A stretch of 64,000 nt of DNA from Streptomyces sp. NBC_00483 (GCF_036013745.1 NZ_CP107880.1:1550001-1614000); one strand, 5' to 3'. Shown: positions 25,862-33,920, counted from the stretch's first letter. The notes: a model not told the origin generated them from the letters alone. Program-made: numbers and translations.

Positions 25862-27331
25862 ACCCATGACGGCACCGGACCGCTGATGCACGACGGCACG
25901 GGGCCGCTGATACACGACGGCACCGGACCGCTGATTTTCGTGCAGTTCTACCTCGACTGCCTCTCGCACGCCTCGTACCTCATCGGCGACCGCACCACGG
26001 GCCGCGCCGTCGTGGTCGACCCCCAGCGCGATGTCAACGAGTACCTCGCCACCGCCGCACACCACGGCCTCACCATCGAGCGCGTCGTCGAGACCCACGT
26101 CCACGCCGACTTCCTCTCCGGCCACCTGGAACTGGCCGAACGCACCGGCGCCCCCATCTCCTACGGCGCCGCCGCCGAGGTCGACTTCGACACCAACCCC
26201 CTCGCCGACGGCCAACACCTCTGCCTCGGAGAGGTCGACCTCCAGATCCTGCACACCCCGGGACACACCCCGGAGTCGGTGTGCGTCGTCGTACGCGAGC
26301 ACGCGGCCGACCCCGTCCCCTACGGCGTCCTCACTGGCGACACCCTGTTCATCGGCGACGTGGGCCGCCCCGATCTGCTCAGCGCGCGCGGCCGGTCGGC
26401 CGAGGACATGGCCCGCGCCCTCTACCGTTCCACCCGCGAGCGCCTGCTCACCCTCCCCGACGAGACCCGCGTCTTCCCGGCGCACGGGGCCGGCTCGGCC
26501 TGCGGCAAGAACCTGTCGGCCGAGCTGAGTTGCACGCTCGGCACCCAGCGCGTCAGCAACTACGCCCTGGCCGACATGTCCGAGGACGCGTTCGTCGACG
26601 TCGTGACATCCGGCCAGTCCGCGGCGCCCGCCTACTTCTCGTTCACGTCCGAGCGCAACCGTGAGGCCCGTCCGGTGCTCGACGAGGACGCCCCCGTCCC
26701 CGCCCTCACCCCGGACGCCGCACGGCGGGCCGTCGACGACGGAGCGACCGTCCTCGACACCCGGGCCCCCGGCCCCTTCGCCGCCGCCCACCTGCCCGGC
26801 GCGGTCAACGTCCCGCTCGGCGGCCGGTTCGCCGAACTCTGCGGCGAGGTGCTCCCGGCCGGGGCCGACCTCGTCCTGTGCGGGGACCCCGGCACGGCGC
26901 GCGAGGCCCGCAACCGCCTCGCCCGCATCGGCTACGACCGGGTCCTCGGCGCCCTGCCCGCCGACACCCTGAGCGCCGAGCACGTGACGTCGATGCCGCG
27001 CGTGGAGGCAGCGGCCCTCGCCGCCCGCCTCACCGAGAACCCCCGCCCCTTCACCTTGCTGGACGTACGCGCCCCCGGCGAGATCCACGACACCGGCACC
27101 CTCCCCGGCGCCCGTACCGTTCCGCTGCCCGAACTCATCGCACGCATCGACGAGTTGACGCCGCATCAGCATCAGCCACTCGTCGTGCTGTGCGCCAGCG
27201 GCAACCGCTCGTCCGTGGCCGCCTCCGTGCTCCGGGCCCACGGCTTCGACGCCGACGACCTGCGCGGCGGCTTTGCCGCATGGCACGGCCCGGTCGAGCA
27301 TCCGGCCGGCGGGGGCGGCGTCCCCGCGTGA
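25790..27331 (+). CDS. Persulfide dioxygenase-type MBL-fold protein with two rhodanese domains
   Basis: This protein of about 513 residues has an MBL-fold persulfide dioxygenase domain after a repeat-made N-terminal extension. It shows FYLDCLSHASYLIGD, the metal motif THVHADFLSGH, HTPGHTPES, and LTGDTLFIGDVGRPDL. Two rhodanese domains follow: the first has LVLCGDPGTARE, possibly inactive, and the second has the active Cys loop VVLCASGNRSS. It oxidises persulfide made by SQR to sulfite and handles sulfur transfer. The usual family start is just before FVQFYLDC, so the extra 50 residues (PKESV and HDGTGPL repeats) are unusual. ATG 25790 is chosen because AGGAG precedes it by six bases. GTG 25742, overlapping the SQR stop, and ATG 25772 and 25844 are also possible. 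Confidence 0.88.
   Translation: MPKESVAPKESVVPKESVMPQVPVTHDGTGPLMHDGTGPLIHDGTGPLIFVQFYLDCLSHASYLIGDRTTGRAVVVDPQRDVNEYLATAAHHGLTIERVVETHVHADFLSGHLELAERTGAPISYGAAAEVDFDTNPLADGQHLCLGEVDLQILHTPGHTPESVCVVVREHAADPVPYGVLTGDTLFIGDVGRPDLLSARGRSAEDMARALYRSTRERLLTLPDETRVFPAHGAGSACGKNLSAELSCTLGTQRVSNYALADMSEDAFVDVVTSGQSAAPAYFSFTSERNREARPVLDEDAPVPALTPDAARRAVDDGATVLDTRAPGPFAAAHLPGAVNVPLGGRFAELCGEVLPAGADLVLCGDPGTAREARNRLARIGYDRVLGALPADTLSAEHVTSMPRVEAAALAARLTENPRPFTLLDVRAPGEIHDTGTLPGARTVPLPELIARIDELTPHQHQPLVVLCASGNRSSVAASVLRAHGFDADDLRGGFAAWHGPVEHPAGGGGVPA
25865..25936 (+). repeat. Three tandem 24-bp units
   Basis: Units start at 25865, 25889 and 25913, each encoding HDGTGPL plus Met or Ile. They directly follow the 18-bp array and join it to the first conserved residues of the persulfide dioxygenase domain. 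Differences between units are almost all at third positions, which suggests the peptide is translated and under some selection. Confidence 0.85.
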
Positions 27332-28224
27332 ACACCCTGATCCTCGCCGTGCTCTGCGGCGCCGTGGTCGGCCTGGCCCTCGGCGGGCTCGGCGGCGGCG
27401 GTGGCGTCCTCGCGGTTCCGGCCCTCGTCTACCTCCTGGGCGTCGACCCCGCCGACGCGGGCACCACCAGCCTGGTCATCGTCACCGTCACCTCCGCCAC
27501 CGCCCTCGCCCGGCACGCGGGCACCAGAACCGTCCGCTGGCGGACCGGCGTGCTGTTCGCCGCGGTCGGCGCGGTGCCGACCGTCGGGGCGTCGATGCTC
27601 GCGCACCGTCTCCCGCAGAACCTGCTGACCGGCGCGTTCGCCGTGCTGGCCGGGGTGGCCGCCGCGGTGATGCTGCGCGGTGCACGTGCCCGTGGTGAGG
27701 CGCCGCCTGCGAGCACCGGTCCGCCGGTGCGGGCGGCGGCGGGGCCCGCGAGCGCCGGTCCGCAGACGAGGCCGGCGACGGGGCCCGCCCCCGGCCTCGT
27801 ACACGTACGAGAGTCAGAAGCGACGGTCACCAGAGGAGCCACCGCCCCCGGCCGGGCCGGCCCACTGCGGACCACCGGGGCCGGGGCCGGGCTCGGCGCG
27901 GTGACCGGGCTGCTGGGGGTGGGCGGCGGATTCCTCGCCGTACCCACCCTGGTGTCCGTGCTGCGGCTGCCGATGCGGGTGGCCGTCGGCACCAGCCTCG
28001 TCGTCACCCTGCTCAACTCGCTGGTGTCCCTCACCACGCGCCTGACGACCGAGGGCATCTCCATCGATCCCGCGGTGCTCGGCCCCTTCGTCGGCGCCGC
28101 GATCCTCGGGGCGTGGGACGCCAGGCGGCTCGCGGCCAAGCTGTCGGGACCGGCATTGCAGCGCGCGTTCGCGGTCCTGCTGCTCGCGACGGCCGCGTTC
28201 ATGCTGGTGGACGCCTTCGTGTGA
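27328..28224 (+). CDS. TauE/SafE-family sulfite/anion exporter
   Basis: This is a 298-residue membrane protein with two TauE halves. The first begins LGGLGGGGGVLAVPALVYLLG (split by the GG core) and the second GLLGVGGGFLAVPTLVSVL, each with about four hydrophobic helices. The family exports sulfite or sulfoacetate-type anions. Here it would remove sulfite made by the persulfide dioxygenase. The GTG start overlaps the upstream stop (GTGA). The loop between halves is enlarged by an Ala/Gly/Pro-rich insertion made of a 39-bp tandem duplication. The GntR gene follows 41 bp later. Confidence 0.88.
   Translation: MNTLILAVLCGAVVGLALGGLGGGGGVLAVPALVYLLGVDPADAGTTSLVIVTVTSATALARHAGTRTVRWRTGVLFAAVGAVPTVGASMLAHRLPQNLLTGAFAVLAGVAAAVMLRGARARGEAPPASTGPPVRAAAGPASAGPQTRPATGPAPGLVHVRESEATVTRGATAPGRAGPLRTTGAGAGLGAVTGLLGVGGGFLAVPTLVSVLRLPMRVAVGTSLVVTLLNSLVSLTTRLTTEGISIDPAVLGPFVGAAILGAWDARRLAAKLSGPALQRAFAVLLLATAAFMLVDAFV
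27711..27788 (+). repeat. 39-bp tandem duplication inside the exporter gene
   Basis: Two 39-bp units (27711-27749, 27750-27788) encode STGPPVRAAAGPA and SAGPQTRPATGPA. They lie in the cytoplasmic loop between the two TauE halves, where length change should be tolerated. A CTCGTAC/GTACGAG dyad follows at 27796-27811. Confidence 0.75.
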
Positions 28225-28265
28225 GCGCGCCCAGGGGTTTGCACCGGCTCCGCAAATCGACGAGC

Positions 28266-29066
28266 ATGCATCCCGTGCCCACCAGCAGCTCGCAGTCCGG
28301 CCCCCGTCCACTCACCCGGTCCAAGGGCAAGCCGCTGTGGTCCCAGCTCCGCGCCGACCTTCTGCGACGCCTTGAGGACGGCGAGTTCCGGGACGTCTTC
28401 CCCGGTGAGCACGATCTCGTCGCCGAATACCAGGTCAGTCGGCACACCGTCCGCGAGGCGCTGCGCACGCTGCGCGCGGAGGGCCTGGTCACGGCGCAGC
28501 GGGGCAGGGTGTCCCGGTTCGCGGCGAGCCGGCCGCTGGAGCAGAAGGTCGGCGAGGCGTACAGCCTCTTCCACTCGGTCGAGGAGGTCGGCGCCGTCCA
28601 GCGCAGCGTGGTCCGCCGCCTCGACGAGCGTGCCGACGGTGTCATCGCCGCCCGTCTCGGCCTCGAGGAGTCCACTCCCCTCGTCCACCTGGAACGCTTG
28701 CGGCTCGCCGACGGGGAGCCGCTCGCCGTCGACCGCGTCTGGCTCCCGGCGGACGTGGCCCGCCCGCTCCTGTCCGTCGACTTCACGCACACCTCGCTCT
28801 ACGCCGAGCTGGAACGTCACTGCCGTACGCACATCAGCGGCGGTTGGGAGCGGATCCGGGCCGTGGTGCCCACGCGCGCGGAGCGCAAGCTGCTCGACTG
28901 CCCCGAGTCCACCGCCCTGTTCGCGATCGACCGGCTCGGCCACGACGCCGACCATCGCCAGGTCGAGTGGCGCCAGACCCTGGTCCGCGCGGACCGGTTC
29001 ACGGTGGCCGCCGCGTTCTCGGCCGACGACGGCTACCGGCTGGGCGCGCCCGTTCCGACTCCCTGA
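28266..29066 (+). CDS. GntR-family regulator with UTRA ligand domain
   Basis: This 266-residue HutC-subfamily regulator has a winged helix at about 22-88 (LWSQLRADLLRRLEDGEF, then LVAEYQVSRHTVREALRTLR) and a UTRA effector domain at about 105-255 (FHSVEEVGAVQRSVV, PLVHLERLRLADGEPLAVDRV, ending in a WRQTLVRADRF strand). It follows the exporter gene in the same direction after 41 bp, so it is probably co-transcribed. It is the best candidate for binding the twin TGTACGTACA palindromes at 24.4-24.5 kb. Its ligand is unknown; most UTRA proteins bind small sugars, amino acids or related organics. Confidence 0.9.
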   Translation: MHPVPTSSSQSGPRPLTRSKGKPLWSQLRADLLRRLEDGEFRDVFPGEHDLVAEYQVSRHTVREALRTLRAEGLVTAQRGRVSRFAASRPLEQKVGEAYSLFHSVEEVGAVQRSVVRRLDERADGVIAARLGLEESTPLVHLERLRLADGEPLAVDRVWLPADVARPLLSVDFTHTSLYAELERHCRTHISGGWERIRAVVPTRAERKLLDCPESTALFAIDRLGHDADHRQVEWRQTLVRADRFTVAAAFSADDGYRLGAPVPTP

Positions 29067-29090
29067 CGGGCCGCTTTCGTGGGCCGGTGC

Positions 29091-29186
29091 CTTCGAGAGC
29101 TGGTGTCTTCAGGGGCTGGCGTCTTCGAGAGCTGGTGTCTCCGAGGACTGGTGTCTCCGACGACTGATATCTCCGAGGACTGAGGT
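29091..29186. repeat. Six tandem 16-bp units between convergent genes
   Basis: Six 16-bp units (consensus CTYCGAGRACTGGTGT) start at 29091, 29107, 29123, 29139, 29155 and 29171. Units 1 and 3 are identical. The array fills the gap between the gntR stop and the opposing methyltransferase stop, ending on the first base of that stop codon. Confidence 0.85.
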
Positions 29187-29965
29187 CAAAGCCTCCGCAC
29201 CCGCAGCACACCCGTCCGCATCGGCAGGGTGAACTCACCACGGGCGGTCTCCGGTGTGCCGGCGAGGAAGGCACGGATCCGCCCCAGCAGGGCTTCCCGT
29301 TCCTCTTCCGGCATGACCAGCACGCCGGCGCGCGTCGCGAGAGTCTGAACAAGGGAGTCGGCGGTGCGACGCTGCCCGTGCGGGAACTCGGCCTGTTCCG
29401 GTGAGCCGAAACGGGGCGCCGCCTCGGTCTTCGGAAGGTGCATGCCGGCCGTCGCCGCACGCCAAGCGGCAGGGGTGTCGCGGGGGCCGACGGCGGCGCC
29501 GCCACCGACCCGTGCGAGCCCGGCGACCCACTCCACCTCGTCGTCCATGAGGTTCCACAGCCCGGCCAGTACGCCGCCGGGCACGAGGACACGGGCGATC
29601 TCGGGCCCCGCGACCGCCATGTCGAACCAGTGCATGGCGTTGCCGGCCACCACGACATCGACTGAGGCGTCCGACAGCGGAATCGCCTCGGCGCTGCCCG
29701 GCAGGGCGCGAACCCCTGGAAGGGAGCGCCGCAGCTGGCCCAGCATCGCTAAGTCCGGCTCTACGGCGGCAACTTCGGCCCCCAGCACAGCAAGTACGGC
29801 AGTCAACTTGCCGGTTCCGGCCCCCAGATCAAGCACACGCACTCCGGGCGCGCCCTCGAGCGCCCAACGCACCGCGGCCTGCGCGTAGTCGGGCCGATGC
29901 TCGGCGTACGAGACCGCTGCCGCACCGAAGGAAGAGGCATGACGCCACTGTTCACTCTGCTCCAC
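29186..29965 (-). CDS. Class I SAM-dependent methyltransferase
   Basis: This is a 259-residue methyltransferase of the UbiE/type 11 group. It has VRVLDLGAGTGKLTAVL (motif I, about 45), VAAVEPDLAML (motif II acidic loop), IPLSDASVDVVVAGNAMHWFD (motif IV region) and LVPGGVLAGLWN (post III). The substrate is unknown. GTG 29965 gives the better start; GTG 29986 would add seven residues. The gene is monocistronic and ends exactly at the 16-bp repeat array. Confidence 0.87.
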   Translation of the reverse strand: MEQSEQWRHASSFGAAAVSYAEHRPDYAQAAVRWALEGAPGVRVLDLGAGTGKLTAVLAVLGAEVAAVEPDLAMLGQLRRSLPGVRALPGSAEAIPLSDASVDVVVAGNAMHWFDMAVAGPEIARVLVPGGVLAGLWNLMDDEVEWVAGLARVGGGAAVGPRDTPAAWRAATAGMHLPKTEAAPRFGSPEQAEFPHGQRRTADSLVQTLATRAGVLVMPEEEREALLGRIRAFLAGTPETARGEFTLPMRTGVLRVRRL

Positions 29966-30012
29966 GCGGCCACCGTACCCACACACAAGACGAACGAACG
30001 AGGGACCGCACG

Positions 30013-30755
30013 CTAGCCAACTCCCTTGCTGTACAGACTCGGTGGGATCCAGTCGTGATGCCGGAGGATCATGCGCACGGCGACACGGGAGGGCGTCAGA
30101 CGCATCGCCGTGTTGCGCAGGGCGACGGGCAGCGGGTGGGCTAGCTGCTGCCCCATCCGTCCGGCCTGGCGCGCGGCGCGTGCGACGGCCTGGCTGCGGG
30201 GCCGGCGTTCGGCGTCGTACCGGGCGAGCGCGGCCTCCACGGTGAGCTCGGAGCCGAGGGCGGCGGCCAGGGTGACCGCGTCCTCCAGCGCCTGGCAGGC
30301 GCCCTGCCCCAGGTTCGGCGTCATGGCGTGCGCCGCGTCACCGAGGAGCGCTACGGAGCCGACGGCGTACGAAGGCAGCGGCGTACGAAGCTCGTTGACA
30401 TCGTGGTGCAGTACAGCGCCGGGGTCCGTCGCATCGAGCAGCGCCCGAATCGGCTCGTGCCAGGCACAGAACCGGCGCCGCAGCTCGCCCAGCGGATCGT
30501 CGAACCGCACCCCTGCGGGGAGGTTGAGGACCGCGTGCCATTCGGCGTGACCGTCGGGGAAGGCGATGTGCCCGAACTCGGCGCCATGACCCCAGGCGCC
30601 CGAAGCCCGTTGGCGGCCAACGAGATACCGGCACCCACGTCATCGAGCTCCGCCGCACGCTCGACGACCACCACCTCCCAACCGACGCGACGCAGCCCGA
30701 TCGCAGCGGCAAGCCCGCCGACCCCGCCCCCGACAACGACCGCACGCTTCCCCAT
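30013..30755 (-). pseudogene. FAD-dependent monooxygenase, internally deleted and frameshifted
   Basis: The N-terminal part (30755 to about 30600) encodes the FAD motif VVVGGGVGGLAAAIGLRR and ends in AGISLAANGLRA. The C-terminal part lies in another frame (about 30605 to 30013) and encodes GHGAEFGHIAFPDG, then the second FAD motif ALLGDAAHAMTPNLGQGACQALEDA and a normal C-terminus. In intact aromatic hydroxylases about 145-150 residues separate these blocks. They are missing here and the frame changes at the join. The product cannot be active. A divergent TetR regulator and two operator-like dyads remain intact, so the loss may be recent. Confidence 0.82.
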
Positions 30756-30779
30756 GCCGAGCCCCTCCGCCGCCCCATC

Positions 30780-30828
30780 TTCTACACCTGTAGAAGCTAA
30801 ACCCTACCCGCCCCTCTACAGGTGTAGA
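30780..30828. promoter_or_regulatory. Two TCTACA-type dyads, candidate TetR operators
   Basis: TTCTACACCTGTAGAA (30780-30795) and TCTACAGGTGTAGA (30815-30828) are perfect inverted repeats with the same TCTACA/TGTAGA half-sites and a 2-bp centre. Their centres are 34 bp apart. They fill the gap between the monooxygenase remnant and the TetR gene. Confidence 0.7.
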
Positions 30829-30836
30829 AAAGAAAC

Positions 30837-31469
30837 ATGGCAGCACCGCGCAAGACATCGGACCGCCGCACGGATGAACGCACAGATGAACACACGGGTG
30901 AACGCACAGGTGAACGCGCGAATCGACGCACCCTCCTCGCGGACACGGCACTCGACGTACTCGCCGACGAAGGGATCCGCGGCCTCACCCACCGCGCGGT
31001 GGACCGCCGAGCGGCGCTGCCGACGGGCACCACATCGGCGTACTTCCGCACCCGGGCCGCCCTGCTCACCGGCCTCGTCACCCGCCTCGTCCAACTCGAC
31101 CAGGCGGAACTGCAGTCGACGGCCGAGCAGCTCGCCCCACTGCACACCGCCGACGACCTCGTGAACGGCATGACACTCCTGGCCCGCCGACGCCTCACCG
31201 GCGAGGGCCGCCGCCGCTCGCTGGCCCGCTACGCCTGCGCCGTCGAGAGCGTGCGCGACCCGGAACTGCGGGACATCCTCGTCCCCCGCGAGAACGCCGG
31301 CCGCGAAGCAGTTCGCACATTCCTCACCGAGCACGGGGCCCCAGACGTCGAAACCCGCACGCACACGCTGCTGTCCTGCATCGACGGCCTGATCTTCGAC
31401 CGCCTCGTGAGCGGTGGCGAGGTACCGCGCGAGGCCCTGGAAGGCCTGGTGACAGCGGCCCTGCGGTAG
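30837..31469 (+). CDS. TetR-family transcriptional regulator
   Basis: This is a 210-residue TetR protein. A charged 30-residue N-terminus (DERTDEHTGERTGER) made by 12-bp repeats precedes the helix-turn-helix at about 33-80 (LLADTALDVLADEGIRGLTHRAV, then LPTGTTSAYFRTRAALL). The LPTGTTSxYFRTR recognition helix is typical of regulators paired with FAD monooxygenases. It is divergent from the deleted monooxygenase gene, with two dyads between them, so it probably once controlled that gene and itself. Three bases separate its stop from the opposing TetR gene. Confidence 0.9.
   Translation: MAAPRKTSDRRTDERTDEHTGERTGERANRRTLLADTALDVLADEGIRGLTHRAVDRRAALPTGTTSAYFRTRAALLTGLVTRLVQLDQAELQSTAEQLAPLHTADDLVNGMTLLARRRLTGEGRRRSLARYACAVESVRDPELRDILVPRENAGREAVRTFLTEHGAPDVETRTHTLLSCIDGLIFDRLVSGGEVPREALEGLVTAALR
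30873..30920 (+). repeat. Four 12-bp repeats in the TetR N-terminus
   Basis: Units at 30873, 30885, 30897 and 30909 follow the pattern GRTGAACRCRCR and encode DERT, DEHT, GERT and GERA. They add a charged, probably disordered tail before the DNA-binding domain. Confidence 0.7.
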
Positions 31470-31472
31470 GTA

Positions 31473-32084
31473 CTAACCGCGGGCCACCCGCCGCACCGAC
31501 CGCGGCCGGTACTCCACCACCGTCAGCGCCAACGACACGTACCGCTCGACGAGTTCGTCGGGGGTCACCTCGCCGTCGGTGCGGTACCACTGGGCGATGG
31601 CGTTGCACATGGCGATCACGGCGCGGCGGGCGTCGTCCGGGTGGGGGGTCAGGAACACGCCGTCGGCGACGCCGCGTTCGATGACCTCGCGGAACTGTTG
31701 CGTGCCGCGTTCCTCGTTCTTGCGGTAGCGGGCGAGGTGTTCGGGTTCCAGGCTGCGGCCCTCGGTCAGCACGATGCTGCTCTTGACCGGGTGCTCGATA
31801 CGGAACTGCACCGTCGCCGTGACCAGGGCCTCCAGCTGCTCCGCGGGGTCGTCGCCGGCCTCGTCGAGGGCGGTTCCGCAGGCGCCGAAGTAGGCGTCGA
31901 GGCCCTCTTCGAGGATGGCGACGAGCAGGTCCTGCTTGCCCTTGTAGTAGTAGTACAGCGCGGACAGGCTCACTCCGGCGCGCTTGGCGATGTCGCGGAT
32001 CGAGGTGGCCCCGTAGCCCTGCTCGGAGAACTCTTCGCGGGCGGCCTCGATGATGGCCTTGTGACCTGCGGGTCGAGTGGACAC
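31473..32084 (-). CDS. TetR-family transcriptional regulator
   Basis: This 203-residue regulator has a helix-turn-helix at about 8-58 (AIIEAAREEFSEQGYGATSIRDIA, of which the core is SIRDIAKRAGVS, then ALYYYYKGKQDLL). Its C-terminal domain is of the TetR_C_33/KstR2-like helical type (FRIEHPVKSSIVLTEGR). The HP.KS.I.L form is seen in regulators of lipid or acyl-CoA catabolism in actinobacteria, but no target is next to it. The GTG at 32084 has CGGAG just upstream; a longer open frame to 32270 looks non-coding. It is convergent with the other TetR gene. Confidence 0.85.
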   Translation of the reverse strand: MSTRPAGHKAIIEAAREEFSEQGYGATSIRDIAKRAGVSLSALYYYYKGKQDLLVAILEEGLDAYFGACGTALDEAGDDPAEQLEALVTATVQFRIEHPVKSSIVLTEGRSLEPEHLARYRKNEERGTQQFREVIERGVADGVFLTPHPDDARRAVIAMCNAIAQWYRTDGEVTPDELVERYVSLALTVVEYRPRSVRRVARG

Positions 32085-32291
32085 GATGCTCCGATCTGCT
32101 GGGCCGCCCGGTCCGTCCCGCAACTGAACATTCGTACAACCGGCGACGGAGCCGTCATCGTAGCGCCGCGTGTCCTCGGCGCCGAGCCCGCAGTGGAAGT
32201 CGGGCGACGGGGGCCTGCTGTGTGCTTCCTGCTCCCGTCGCCCGTGAACGTCGCGCATCGCGCCTAACAAACGTTAAGTCGCGGGTGCACG

Positions 32292-32363
32292 GCTCGCACC
32301 GCTCGCACCGCTCGGACCGCCCGGACCGCCCGGACCGCCCGGACCGCCCGAACCGCTCAGTCC
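32292..32363. repeat. Eight 9-bp units ending in the flotillin stop
   Basis: Eight units of the form GCYCGSACC run from 32292; the middle three are identical (GCCCGGACC). The last unit contains the stop codon of the flotillin gene (32357-32359). The array occupies the gap downstream of that gene. Confidence 0.75.
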
Positions 32364-33805
32364 GTGATCTCGATGTGGCCGTTCACCGATTCGGCGCCGG
32401 CCGGCTCGGCGGACTTCGGGGCGGGCACCGTCGCCCCCTTCGCCCCGGTGATGTTCTTCAGCAGCGCGGCGAGGTCAACACCCGTGGTGGAGTTGAGGAG
32501 TTCGACGCCCTGGGCGACGTTGTCGGCGACCGTACGGGACAACTGGCTCGCCCCGTCCGTGGAGATCACCGTCATCTTGTCGACGGCGCTCAGCGGTTCG
32601 GACGCCTTCGCGACGACCTGCGGCAGCACCTCGACCAGCATCTGCAGCACGGCCGCGTCGCCGTACTGCGCGAACGCGTCGGCCTTCTTCTGCATGGCCT
32701 CCGCCTCTGCGGCACCCTTCGCGCCGATCGCCGCCGCCTCGGACTCACCCTCGAGCCGGACCGCGTCCGCAAGCGCAGCACGGTGCGCCTTCTCGCCCTC
32801 ACCGGTGAGGCGGGCCCGCTGGGCGTCCGCCTCCGCCTGCTTGACCAGGCCGATCCGGCGGGCCTCTGCCTCCTGCTCGGCCTGGTAACGGGCGGCGTCG
32901 GCGGGCTTGCGGACCTTCGTGTCCAACTCCCGGTCGGTCAGCGCCGCCTGACGCTCCGCCACCTTCTCCTGCTCGGTGAGAACTTCCTGCTGGCGGGCCG
33001 CGTCCGCGAGCGGTCCCGCCGCGTTCGCCTGCGCGGCGGCCCGGTCGGTCTCCGCCTTGATCTCGGCCTGCTTCAGCGCGAACGTGCGCTGCGCGATCGC
33101 GATCTCCTCCTCGGCCTTCAGCCGCGCCTGCTCGGAGGCGCGACGCGCGACGGCCTCGGCGATGTCGGCCTCCTGCTTGGCGCGGGCGGCCTCCGGCCGG
33201 CCCAGGTCCTCCAGGTAGGAGCCCTCGGTGGTGATGTCCTGGATCTGGAACGCGTCCAGGACCAGGCCCTGACCGGACAGCGACGCCTCCGCCTCCTCGG
33301 CGACCTGCCCGGCGAACGCGGCCCGGTCGCGGATGACGTCCTCCACCGACATCCGTCCGACGATGGAGCGCAGCGCGCCGGACAGCACTTCCTGCGTGAA
33401 GCCGACGATGCCGTCCTGCTGCATCAGGAAGCGCTGGGCGGCGGCCCGGATCGAGTCCTCGGTGCCGCCGACCTTGACGATCGCGACGCCTTCGAGGTTC
33501 GCCTTCACGCCGCGCAGGGTGACCGCGCCGCGCACCGCGACGGGGATGTGCCGCGAGGACAGTTCGAGCGTGAACTTCTGCTGCACGAACGGGACGACGA
33601 AGACGCCGCCGCCGACCACGACCTTCTGGCCGCTGTTGTCGGTGATGACATGACCCGTCTCCGGATCGGTGGACTTCTTGCCGCGCCGCCCGGTGACGAT
33701 GAACGCCTCACTGGGACCGGCGACCTTGTAGCGGGTGATGACGACGAGCGCCAGCAGGACCAGGAGCACGACGACTCCGGCCACGGCGATGGTCACAGGG
33801 CTCAT
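32357..33805 (-). CDS. Flotillin-like SPFH-domain protein
   Basis: This is a 482-residue membrane scaffold of the flotillin family (FloT/YuaG type). One N-terminal membrane anchor (VAGVVVLLVLLALVVI) is followed by the SPFH domain at about 25-200 (SEAFIVTGRRGKKS, VFVVPFVQQKFTLELS). A long Ala/Glu/Lys coiled coil spans about 205-370 with the EAxA repeats of flotillins, ending in a C-terminal oligomerisation region. Such proteins organise membrane microdomains and affect fluidity. It lies downstream of an NfeD-like gene on the same strand after 115 bp, matching yuaF-floT operons. Confidence 0.92.
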   Translation of the reverse strand: MSPVTIAVAGVVVLLVLLALVVITRYKVAGPSEAFIVTGRRGKKSTDPETGHVITDNSGQKVVVGGGVFVVPFVQQKFTLELSSRHIPVAVRGAVTLRGVKANLEGVAIVKVGGTEDSIRAAAQRFLMQQDGIVGFTQEVLSGALRSIVGRMSVEDVIRDRAAFAGQVAEEAEASLSGQGLVLDAFQIQDITTEGSYLEDLGRPEAARAKQEADIAEAVARRASEQARLKAEEEIAIAQRTFALKQAEIKAETDRAAAQANAAGPLADAARQQEVLTEQEKVAERQAALTDRELDTKVRKPADAARYQAEQEAEARRIGLVKQAEADAQRARLTGEGEKAHRAALADAVRLEGESEAAAIGAKGAAEAEAMQKKADAFAQYGDAAVLQMLVEVLPQVVAKASEPLSAVDKMTVISTDGASQLSRTVADNVAQGVELLNSTTGVDLAALLKNITGAKGATVPAPKSAEPAGAESVNGHIEITD

Positions 33806-33920
33806 GATGAATTCCCCCTCTGCCCCCTCGCCTCCCGGGAGGCGGCAGTCGGTTGGTGATGGTTCGTACGGTCAGCGGGCGGTGATCAGCAGTCACCGAT
33901 CAGCGGTCAGCGGCCGGCCG

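Noticed and set aside
25772..25936. A CRISPR array
   Set aside because: Units are contiguous, in frame and without spacers.
29091..29186. A CRISPR array or tRNA cluster
   Set aside because: The 16-bp units have no spacers and no cloverleaf.
30351..30755. A stand-alone 134-residue FAD protein
   Set aside because: Only the first 53 residues match a monooxygenase; the rest is an out-of-frame reading past the deletion.
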